The notes below the pieces were generated by a model. That model was not told the DNA's origin. It searched no databases and saw only the letters and a program-made list of their open reading frames with translations. From Enhygromyxa salina (GTDB taxonomy: Bacteria > Myxococcota_A > Polyangia > Nannocystales > Nannocystaceae): a stretch of 64,000 bases of DNA. This document shows, one piece after another, positions 53,636-61,921 of the stretch. Location of the stretch: positions 43,373 through 107,372 of the forward strand of contig NZ_JMCC02000018.1 in assembly GCF_000737335.2 (NCBI RefSeq), given 5' to 3'. Position numbers and translations under genes: made by a program. Positions within the stretch are counted from its first letter, which is position 1. The number at the start of each line of letters is the position of its first letter.

Positions 53636-55627
53636 ATGCTGGATTTTCAAGTAATATTCCATACGGTCCTGCCTCCGGCCGGGCCATTGATCTGTGACAT
53701 GTCGCACTTGGCAATGAGCCCGGGGCTCGGCATTGCGGCAACCTCGGATGTGCTCACGACTCCAGCCACAGCCTTGGAGACGGATTCGCAGCGGCAGTTT
53801 GCGGGTCGGAATGGTATCTATGAGGGCGCGGTGGTGTCCTCGGGAGCGGGCATATGGAGTGCTGCTGAAATCGTCGGAGAGGCTGTCGGTATTCCGTTGG
53901 GAAACTCGAGCATCGTGGCAGGCTATCGAGCATACTGCGAAGTCGGAGACGGATACAATGCGGCTGTCGCTACCGCGTTGGTGGATAGTGGGATGGGCTA
54001 TGCTGTCGGGGAATTCGTCGAGACGTTGGGACTAGGTGCGGCGGCAGGAGAGCCACTGCAGGTCAATGTCATGGCCTCGTCGGCGGGGCTAGGTAACCCT
54101 AGCGGAAAGATCTCGTACGAGTTTCTCGGGGCTGATGCCATTCTCTATTTGGACGGCCTATACTCGAGTATCTCGGCGGGGGATGTCGTTATTGTCGAGG
54201 CAGGCGTGAAGATCATGGCGTGTCGCGTGACCAACACGGGGTTCGGCGCGGGAGCCTTCGAAGAGGCTACGTTCCCACTAACGCAATTGACGATCGCAGC
54301 GGCCTCCGTAATCGGCTATCAGAACCCCGTCAGCCTCATCCGAGTCTGGTTCGACGCCCGTAAGGCCGGCACGATCGAGCGGATCCCCACGCGCACCGTC
54401 ACCGCCAACCACCTCCTCAACATCCCCAGCCCCGTCACCCTCAGCCCCGACAGCTCGCTCCCCGCCGCCGACACCAACATCATCATCCAAGACGCCGAAG
54501 GCAACGCCGTCCCCGCGAAGGGCGGTGGCTCCACCCTCAACGACACCCCCCACATCACCATCACCAAGATCCTCGATACACAATTCCAAGGCGAGCTCGT
54601 CAAGCCGATCACCTTCCTGTGGGGCCTAACCAAAGTCACTCGCGGCGAGACCGTCAACCGCGAGATCATAGGCTCCGGCAACGCCGCGCAGCCATGGCAG
54701 TCGCTCCAGCTCGCCAGGTCCCCGCTCACCTACCTCGCCGATCCCTTCGCCCCCGGCGGCCGCAAACCGGAGCTCGAGGTCTACGTCAACGGCCTGAAAT
54801 GGACCCGCGCCCTGTCGTTCTACGGCGCCACCCCAACCGATGAGATCTACGTCATCCGCCACGACGCCGACCACAACACGCACATACAGTTCGGCGACGG
54901 CGAGCTCGGCAAGCGGCTCCCAACCGGCACCAACAACGTCGTCGCCACCTACCGCTTTGGCACCGGCGGCAACGTCGAGGCCAACGCGATCAACAAGCTG
55001 GTCCGTCCCATCCCAGGCGTGAAGTCGGTCTCCAATCCGCTCCCCGCGACGGGCGGCGAAGATCCCCCAACCCCAGCGCAGGCCCGCGAGCAAGCGATCC
55101 AGAGCCTGCGCGTGCTCGGTCACCTCGTCTCGCTCGCGGACTTCGAGGTCGAGGCTGCCCGCTACGGCGGCGTTGTCCAGGCGCGGGCGCGCTGGGCCTG
55201 GGACGCTGATGGCGAGGACGCCCTCGTCAAAGTCTGGATTGTCTGCGAGGGCTTCGCAGACCCTTCCCCGGACCTGCGCACCTATCTGCAGAACATGGCC
55301 GAGCCCGGCGCGCGCGTCGAGGTTGTCAAAGCGTTGCCCTTGTACCGCTATCTAAACCTCGATCTCGAGCTGGACCCAAGCTACATCCCGCAAGACGTCC
55401 AAGCGGCGGTCCACGCAACGCTCTACGACGAGCGCGACGGCCTCTTGGTCCCCCGCAACGCCGTGATCGGCGGTGCCTTCCATCGCAGCGAGCTGTACGC
55501 GGCGATTCACTCGGTTCAAGGCGTGCTCGCGGTGCGAGGTGCCTCGGTCGACTACTCGCCGATGGGCAAGACAGTCAGCGCGCCAGAGGGCTACTACCTC
55601 GCGTTCACCGACTCTCCCCCCGTCTGA
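53636..55627 (+). CDS. Baseplate J-like protein 2 (Afp12-like)
   Basis: The 663-residue protein is a second gp6-like wedge: AFTD-type C-terminus, EIYVIRHDADHNTHIQFGDGELGKRLPTGTNNVVATYRFGTGG, and QAREQAIQSLRVLGHLVSLADFEVEAARYGGVVQAR. The first about 220 codons (53636-54290) are clearly lower in GC and use codons unlike the rest of the cluster; the part after 54300 is typical. The N-terminus aligns poorly with other gp6 proteins and may have been replaced. The gene follows the inverted lipoprotein gene. Confidence 0.85.
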   Translation: MLDFQVIFHTVLPPAGPLICDMSHLAMSPGLGIAATSDVLTTPATALETDSQRQFAGRNGIYEGAVVSSGAGIWSAAEIVGEAVGIPLGNSSIVAGYRAYCEVGDGYNAAVATALVDSGMGYAVGEFVETLGLGAAAGEPLQVNVMASSAGLGNPSGKISYEFLGADAILYLDGLYSSISAGDVVIVEAGVKIMACRVTNTGFGAGAFEEATFPLTQLTIAAASVIGYQNPVSLIRVWFDARKAGTIERIPTRTVTANHLLNIPSPVTLSPDSSLPAADTNIIIQDAEGNAVPAKGGGSTLNDTPHITITKILDTQFQGELVKPITFLWGLTKVTRGETVNREIIGSGNAAQPWQSLQLARSPLTYLADPFAPGGRKPELEVYVNGLKWTRALSFYGATPTDEIYVIRHDADHNTHIQFGDGELGKRLPTGTNNVVATYRFGTGGNVEANAINKLVRPIPGVKSVSNPLPATGGEDPPTPAQAREQAIQSLRVLGHLVSLADFEVEAARYGGVVQARARWAWDADGEDALVKVWIVCEGFADPSPDLRTYLQNMAEPGARVEVVKALPLYRYLNLDLELDPSYIPQDVQAAVHATLYDERDGLLVPRNAVIGGAFHRSELYAAIHSVQGVLAVRGASVDYSPMGKTVSAPEGYYLAFTDSPPV

Positions 55628-55665
55628 GTCGAAGCAGACGCCGCGAAACCACAGAAGGTCAAATC

Positions 55666-58056
55666 ATGCCAAGCGAAGTCGAACAAAGCGCCAACATCGC
55701 CCAAGATGCGTACGACGCCTACTATGCGGAGAAGCTGTGGCAGTGGATCCCCGGCTTCTATCGTGAGAAAGATGCGCGCACCAATACCCCCGGCACGCTC
55801 CGCACGATCGTCGAGACCATGGGCGGCCAATCTGCGGATCTGCGCCGAACCCTCGACCGGATCTGGGAGAACCACTTCGTCGAGCTCGCGGACGACGACG
55901 CGCTCGAGCAGCTCGGGGCCCTGGTCGCCACCCGAATGGTCCACCAGCTCAACCCGCGCGCGCGCCGTGTCGACGTCGCTCGGACGATCTTCTATCGCCG
56001 CCGAAAGGGCACGCCCTGGGTGCTCGAGCGCCTGCTGGCCGACATCACCGGTTGGACGGGAAGCCACCTCGACACCCGCCGGCGGCTCGCTCGCAGCTAC
56101 CACTTGCTCGACCCCCAGCCGCAGCTGGGCAGGGTCACCCAGACACCGCGCGGCGGCTGGGCCAACCTTCGTAGCCCGCGGATTCCCGCGCTGGCGTGGA
56201 CCGCCTTCGAGGAGCTCAACCACACCCCGGACTTTCGCCGATATCCCGGTCGTGGCAGCCAGCAGGGTCGCTACGGCATCTCGAAGATCGGCGTGCATGC
56301 GCATCGCATGCGCGCGCTGGAGATCAACTATCCGACCGCGGTGAGGATTGGGACCAGCGTTGACCCCTACACCTGGGCACTGGACCCGTCGGGTCGTGCG
56401 GCGCCGCTGTTTCAGCCCGCCAAACGCCCAAGCGGGGATCAGTGGTCCCGTTCGCGAGAGTGGCAGATGCCTCGTGCCATCGAGCGTCGCTTGCTGGCAC
56501 ACGCCGAGTATCAATGGACCGATGCAGACATCGCTGCGCTCCCGCTGACGCCTGCGGCCATCACGGTGCTGCAGAAGTACTCGGGGTTTCGATTCCGCAG
56601 TGCAGGCGAGCTGAGCCGCCTCATCAACTCGCACCCGGACCCCGCGAAGTCGAACATCCTCCTCAACTTCAGTCTGCTGCGTGCGGCCGCGCTGGTCGAG
56701 GGATGTGGCAGCGCGCAGCTCTACGGGGCCGACCTCGATGGCGGCAATCAGGCGTTGACGATGGCGGTTGGCACCGACAAGACCGCTGTTGCGTCCACGC
56801 GTGAGGCAGTGCTGGCGGGGAACCTGTCGCTGTGGGGTGCGGCCTTTCACACGATCATCAATGGGCCAAGCTCGCCCTACGATCTTGTCATCGACCCACA
56901 CACGGGCGCGGTGATCACCGACGCCCTCGACAAAGTACCGATCGCTCGGGTCATTCATTATGGCGCCGCTTGTGCGCTTGGAGCGGGGTCCTACGACCGA
57001 CGCGCCAGCATCGAGACGACAGACGTCAATCTACTCGATGACGGCGGAGACGCGCTTGGCCCGGTCGCGCTGACGCCCAGCGGCCTGTTCGAAGTGACCG
57101 ACGAGATCGTTGATAGCAAGACCTACGTTCCGCCCGAACCGCTCGAGCTCGTCGAGAGCTACCGGCTCCAGGCCGCAAACAACCAGCGCCCATACCTGCG
57201 CGTGTCCAATGACGAGGCGACCTGGACGATCAGCGCCAAGCCCAAAGATCTGCCCACCGACCTGCGCTGCCTCGTGTTCGACGGGCTCTGGATCGGCATT
57301 CAGGACACCCTTGACGAAATCCAGGACCCTGTGCCAGCGACCGGGCCCTGTGAAATTCGAGAGGGAAAGATCACCCTGACAAATACTTGGGATCGCGTGG
57401 AAATCCGCAACTGTACGCTGGATCCCGGGGGCGAGCAGCTGCGGCCGGTGCCGACGCAGTGTCAGGCCATACCCTACGTCCAGTTGGAACTGACGGGCTA
57501 CGTCGAAGAACTCATCATCGAGTCTTCTGTGTTGGGCCCGATCCTCGAGAACGTCGCTGGCGCCGACCCGTGCTCGGTTGGCAAGATCATCATTCGAGAC
57601 TCGGTGATTCACGCCCCAGACATGGGTGAAATCGCTGCAATCACCACTGCATTTGGTGAGGTACACATCGAGCGCTGCACGATTGTAGGCGACATCGTTG
57701 CAAACCGGTTGTACGTGAGCGACAGCATCATCTTGGGGTCTGGGACCATTGCCGACCGCCAGCATGGTTGTTTTCGCTTCAGCGCTGCGGTAGAGGGAAA
57801 CTGGCCGCGGCCCTTCGAGTCTCACTTCTACACTCAGTTCTCTGCGGGTTGGTTCGACTCGATCCGGTTCGGCGACCCCGACTACGCTCGCTTATCGCAG
57901 GCGGCGCCAGTCGAGCTGAAAACAGGCGCCGAGAACCACTGTGAAATGGGCGCCTGCAACAAGCTGCTCGAACAAATCAAGCGTGCTGACCTACAGGCCA
58001 AGCTCGAAGAGTTCATGCCCTACGATCTAATTGAACAGTTCGTCAACGACAACTGA
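55666..58056 (+). CDS. gpI-like tail protein with C-terminal beta-helix
   Basis: The first about 200 residues match phage tail protein gpI (P2 I / Afp-type): YAEKLWQWIPGFYREKD, WENHFVELADDDALEQLGALVATR, and the RRKGTPWVLERLLADITGW motif. P2 gpI has fewer than 200 residues, so the remaining about 600 are an addition. This part has an intermediate domain and then a short right-handed beta-helix-like run (VEIRNCTLDPGG, KIIIRDSVIHAPD, VHIERCTIVGD, LYVSDSIILGSGT) and a helical end. It probably links the baseplate to fibres. Confidence 0.85.
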   Translation: MPSEVEQSANIAQDAYDAYYAEKLWQWIPGFYREKDARTNTPGTLRTIVETMGGQSADLRRTLDRIWENHFVELADDDALEQLGALVATRMVHQLNPRARRVDVARTIFYRRRKGTPWVLERLLADITGWTGSHLDTRRRLARSYHLLDPQPQLGRVTQTPRGGWANLRSPRIPALAWTAFEELNHTPDFRRYPGRGSQQGRYGISKIGVHAHRMRALEINYPTAVRIGTSVDPYTWALDPSGRAAPLFQPAKRPSGDQWSRSREWQMPRAIERRLLAHAEYQWTDADIAALPLTPAAITVLQKYSGFRFRSAGELSRLINSHPDPAKSNILLNFSLLRAAALVEGCGSAQLYGADLDGGNQALTMAVGTDKTAVASTREAVLAGNLSLWGAAFHTIINGPSSPYDLVIDPHTGAVITDALDKVPIARVIHYGAACALGAGSYDRRASIETTDVNLLDDGGDALGPVALTPSGLFEVTDEIVDSKTYVPPEPLELVESYRLQAANNQRPYLRVSNDEATWTISAKPKDLPTDLRCLVFDGLWIGIQDTLDEIQDPVPATGPCEIREGKITLTNTWDRVEIRNCTLDPGGEQLRPVPTQCQAIPYVQLELTGYVEELIIESSVLGPILENVAGADPCSVGKIIIRDSVIHAPDMGEIAAITTAFGEVHIERCTIVGDIVANRLYVSDSIILGSGTIADRQHGCFRFSAAVEGNWPRPFESHFYTQFSAGWFDSIRFGDPDYARLSQAAPVELKTGAENHCEMGACNKLLEQIKRADLQAKLEEFMPYDLIEQFVNDN

Positions 58057-58086
58057 TCTTCGACCCCAGACCCAAGCGACAACTTC

Positions 58087-61000
58087 ATGGCCAACCTCGA
58101 TATCACGCGCCAACTTCTGCAGCGCAAGAAGCACTACGCTGGCGTCCGCATGCAGCAGGGGCGGAGCCTGCTCGACTCGGACTGGAACGAGGACGCGCTG
58201 CTCGTGGCGGAGGATCTCCGTCAGACCCTCATGGAGTTGGTTGGCATTCAAGGCAGCACGAACAACGGCTTCGCGGTGACGGATGTCGTTGTCACGGAAG
58301 GCTCGATCTGGGAGCCGGACACGTATGACTTCACCTTGAATCCCGGTAGCATCTTCGTCGGTGGGTGTCGCCTGCAGCTCGACCAGGCCGAGAGCTTGGC
58401 CACGCAGTCGGATTGGTTGCGGCGCAGCGTTGAGGTGACGGCGCCAGCGCGCCCCGGGATCACGCACTTGCTGCCGCTTCCGCTGGCGCAGCTCCAGCAC
58501 CTCACCCCGGCACAGATCCAAAAATTGCCTCCGGTGCGGCGCCATGATCTCGTGTTGCTCGAGACGTGGGAGCAGCCGGTCACGGTTGTCGAGGACTCCG
58601 AGCTACGTGAGCGTGCGCTGAGCGGCCCGGACAGCGCAGCCCGGATTCGTCGGATGCGTCGCGTCCACGTGATCAGCGACATCGGGACTGACAACCCCAT
58701 GGAGGGGCTGGCTGCGTTCGCAACTGAGCTTGGGAACGATGGCTATGTCACGTTCGAAGACAACAACAACGAGCTATTTCCGACCGCGCGCCTCACGGTG
58801 ACGCCCGTGGCCGAGACGGGCGACCTGCCCTGCGGACCGCAGCCGCCAAGCGGCTACCTTGGTCACGAGGACCAGGCGATCCGCGTGGAGATGCGCGGTG
58901 ATACCAGCATCACATGGGGTTTTGGTTCTGCCGCACCGCTGTATCGGGTGAAGCTCGGCGTTGACCTCAAGACCATCACATTCCTGAATCAACCAAGGGA
59001 CGCCAGGCTTGCGCCGCGGGCGGATCAAATCGTCGAGATCATCCCGTGGGGAGCGAAGCTATGCAATGACGAGAAGGTCGCCGAGCTCACCGGGCAGCTG
59101 TTTCAAGTGGCCAAGGGCTACAATTCCGCAAGCCGTGAGCTCGAGCTCGGGTCGCTCGCGCCGCAAGAGTGGGTTGACTGGCTGAACGCGAATCCTCAGC
59201 ACTGGAACAGCGAGGACCCCTCCAGCGGGTACTTCTACCTGCGCCTGTGGGACCGCGGCTCGGATACCAGCAGCGGCACGACGATCGACCTCGCCAACGG
59301 ACCGGTCGAGCTGGGGCATACCGGGCTGCAGGTCAGGTTGAGCGGAAAAGGTCGGCCCGGCGACTATTGGGTTGTGCCTGCCCGTCGGGCGACGCCGAAC
59401 AACGTCGTGCCGTGGCAGCTGATGGACAACGACGCCCCTGTCGGGCCGCGCCGCTTCTTTGCGCCCCTGGCGATCATCGAGTGGGAGGCGCCACTGGAGT
59501 TCATGGGCCTCCACGACGCGCTCGTGGCCATGACGAGCGTTACGGGTATTGCCGTTCAGTACAACAACGGCCCACCCCTTGGCGGCGGCGCTCTATACCC
59601 GGTATGGCGGCATCCCGTTGCGCGTGTCATCGACGGCCGCTGCAAGCTCCAGCGATTGTGTGTGAGCGGTTGCTGCACGATCACCGTTGGCGACGGCGAA
59701 GAGAGCAACGGAATGGTCAACAGCCTGCAAGAAGCGCTTGACCTGCTGCCAAGCACAGGCGGAAAGATCTGCCTGCTGCCCGGGCTTCATGACGGCGAGG
59801 TCGAACTCGATGGGGTGACCGGCGTGACCATCGCGGGCTGCGGGCCGCTCTCCAAGTTGCAAAACGTCAACCTCGAGGACCTGGGGTCGGAGATCACGAC
59901 AAAGGGCGCCGCCGTTGTCACTTTGACGGACTGCCAAGACATCACGTTGAAGAACTTCTCAGTCGTAGCGAATCGCGCGAGCGGCGTTGAGATTCGTGGC
60001 GTCAACGATGAGTGCAAGCGAATCCGAATTGAGGGTCTCGAGTTCACCCAGGATGGCGCCTACACACTCGCACCCAACACCTTCGCCTTGCCGCAGCCGG
60101 CGGTCCTGGCCCTTGGCGGCGAAGACCTCACGGTCGTGAACTGTCGAGTCCAGGTCGAGGACAAGCTAAGCTACACGGGCGCGCTGGTCCTTGGTGGGAT
60201 AAAACTGCGGATCCATGACAACTGGGTCCAGGCCGGGGCGTTCAACACGGGCGCGGTGGCGGACGCCATGGGCGGAATTCATGTGCTCAGCCAGTCCGTA
60301 GATGTGGAGGTGGCCCGCAACGTCGTCCATGGGGGCTGGGGGTTTGGGGTCGCGCTTGGTCACGCACTAGGTTGGGTAGCAGCACCAGGGGCGTCGCAGA
60401 CGATCGCAATGTCCGATATCTGGACGGCCGCCGAACGTGGCCTTGGCGAGCCAGTCTCCAGCTTGTTCGAGTACCCGCCGGTGACCGGTGCCCCGCTGGG
60501 CGACCCGGGCATGGGAAAGCTGTGGACTCCGGCCGGGCATCTGGTTGACGTTCGCCTTGACCGAAACCGCATCAGCGCAATGGGCCTTTCGGGGATCTCG
60601 ACTGGCATGATGCGCTTTAGCCACATCATGCTCTCGGGCGGCGATGTTCCTGCGTTCATCGTTGTAGCGAAGCTGCTGATCACCAACAATCATATTCATC
60701 GCAACCTCCAAATCACGAGCATCGATTCCGACATCTTCGCGCCCCGTGGGGAGGGCTGCTGCGATCTGGGGCTCGGCGGGCTTACCATTTCCGCTGGGAT
60801 CGACTGCACGGTGGCACAGAACCGAATTGTGAATAATGGCGCCGACCACAGCACCCCAAGCTGTGGCCTGGGATTTGTCGCGATGCAGAATCTTGTGGTC
60901 GTCGACAACTACGTGGTCGACAATGGCCTGGAAGCGTCTGGGTCTGTACCCGAGGGGTTCCGCGGCGGAATCGCAATCCAAGAAGTCACGGCCTTGCGTG

Positions 61001-61896
61001 GCGACACCTACTACGACACGATTCACTTCAATATCACGGTTCCGCAGCCAAGCTTCACGGTTGGCACCGGCAGCGTGGCCCTGAAGGTGCACAAGAACGA
61101 AGTCGCGCATCGCACAGGCAAGGCGCTGTGGGTCCGCGGTGCGTTCAACGATGTTCAGGTGACGGAGAACAGCTTCACGTCGAAGGGCGACACCGCGGAC
61201 AACGCGTTGATCGATAATTCGGTCCTACGCTACGGCTCGATGGAGCATGGCATGGGCGGGGCCTGTGTCCAGATTATTGGATTGTCGCCAGCATCCGAGG
61301 TCGCCTGGACCGGGACCACCCTCCCGACGATGCACATGGTGGATCCAGGCCAGGGGCCAGTGATGGGCGGAACCATTAGCTTCTGCGACAATCGGGGTCT
61401 CCTCGACTGGACCGTCGCCGGTGGGCATGCCGCTGCCTACTTGCTCTCCTCTCTTGATTCGGTCGTGGTCAGCAACAACTTCCTCGAGGTCGACACCCAT
61501 CAACTCGCCGAAGAGTTCGACGAAGACTTCGTCAACGACGTCATGGCCGCGCCGGCAGGCTACAGCTTTGTCGTGACAAACTGCTACGTGGGGGCCGCGT
61601 GCAGCGTTCAGGTGCGGGCGAACCGATTTCGAGAGGGTTTGCGCGACGCGCTCTTGTCCGTTCTCGCTGGACCCGCGGTTGCTCCCACCGATGCCACCGT
61701 GACGGAGCTGCGCGAGGCCTCGCTCATCACCTCGTGTGTTGGCGACCACTGCGGAACAAGCTTCTCCACACCCCCGACGGCTGCGGTTGTCGTCAACAAC
61801 GTCTTCATCAACCGGCTGAATAGTACCTACTGTGTCTACACGACGCACAACCACGAACAGCTGGGCTCCCTCCACATCGTTGGCGTAACGGCCTGA
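58087..61896 (+). CDS. Large DUF6519 / beta-helix protein 1
   Basis: This is a 1,269-residue protein. The N-terminus KKHYAGVRMQQGRSLLDSDWNEDA is the DUF6519 signature seen near contractile tail genes. Its middle holds IRRMRRVHV and GFGSAAPLYRVKLG segments; near residue 530 the motif CCTITVGDGEESNGMVNSLQEAL begins a long pectin-lyase-like right-handed beta-helix to the C-terminus. This is probably a baseplate-bound fibre or receptor-binding protein. It is a close paralogue of the next gene. Confidence 0.85.
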   Translation: MANLDITRQLLQRKKHYAGVRMQQGRSLLDSDWNEDALLVAEDLRQTLMELVGIQGSTNNGFAVTDVVVTEGSIWEPDTYDFTLNPGSIFVGGCRLQLDQAESLATQSDWLRRSVEVTAPARPGITHLLPLPLAQLQHLTPAQIQKLPPVRRHDLVLLETWEQPVTVVEDSELRERALSGPDSAARIRRMRRVHVISDIGTDNPMEGLAAFATELGNDGYVTFEDNNNELFPTARLTVTPVAETGDLPCGPQPPSGYLGHEDQAIRVEMRGDTSITWGFGSAAPLYRVKLGVDLKTITFLNQPRDARLAPRADQIVEIIPWGAKLCNDEKVAELTGQLFQVAKGYNSASRELELGSLAPQEWVDWLNANPQHWNSEDPSSGYFYLRLWDRGSDTSSGTTIDLANGPVELGHTGLQVRLSGKGRPGDYWVVPARRATPNNVVPWQLMDNDAPVGPRRFFAPLAIIEWEAPLEFMGLHDALVAMTSVTGIAVQYNNGPPLGGGALYPVWRHPVARVIDGRCKLQRLCVSGCCTITVGDGEESNGMVNSLQEALDLLPSTGGKICLLPGLHDGEVELDGVTGVTIAGCGPLSKLQNVNLEDLGSEITTKGAAVVTLTDCQDITLKNFSVVANRASGVEIRGVNDECKRIRIEGLEFTQDGAYTLAPNTFALPQPAVLALGGEDLTVVNCRVQVEDKLSYTGALVLGGIKLRIHDNWVQAGAFNTGAVADAMGGIHVLSQSVDVEVARNVVHGGWGFGVALGHALGWVAAPGASQTIAMSDIWTAAERGLGEPVSSLFEYPPVTGAPLGDPGMGKLWTPAGHLVDVRLDRNRISAMGLSGISTGMMRFSHIMLSGGDVPAFIVVAKLLITNNHIHRNLQITSIDSDIFAPRGEGCCDLGLGGLTISAGIDCTVAQNRIVNNGADHSTPSCGLGFVAMQNLVVVDNYVVDNGLEASGSVPEGFRGGIAIQEVTALRGDTYYDTIHFNITVPQPSFTVGTGSVALKVHKNEVAHRTGKALWVRGAFNDVQVTENSFTSKGDTADNALIDNSVLRYGSMEHGMGGACVQIIGLSPASEVAWTGTTLPTMHMVDPGQGPVMGGTISFCDNRGLLDWTVAGGHAAAYLLSSLDSVVVSNNFLEVDTHQLAEEFDEDFVNDVMAAPAGYSFVVTNCYVGAACSVQVRANRFREGLRDALLSVLAGPAVAPTDATVTELREASLITSCVGDHCGTSFSTPPTAAVVVNNVFINRLNSTYCVYTTHNHEQLGSLHIVGVTA

Positions 61897-61921
61897 GCCG
61901 TCAAGAAATACAGGAACAGCC

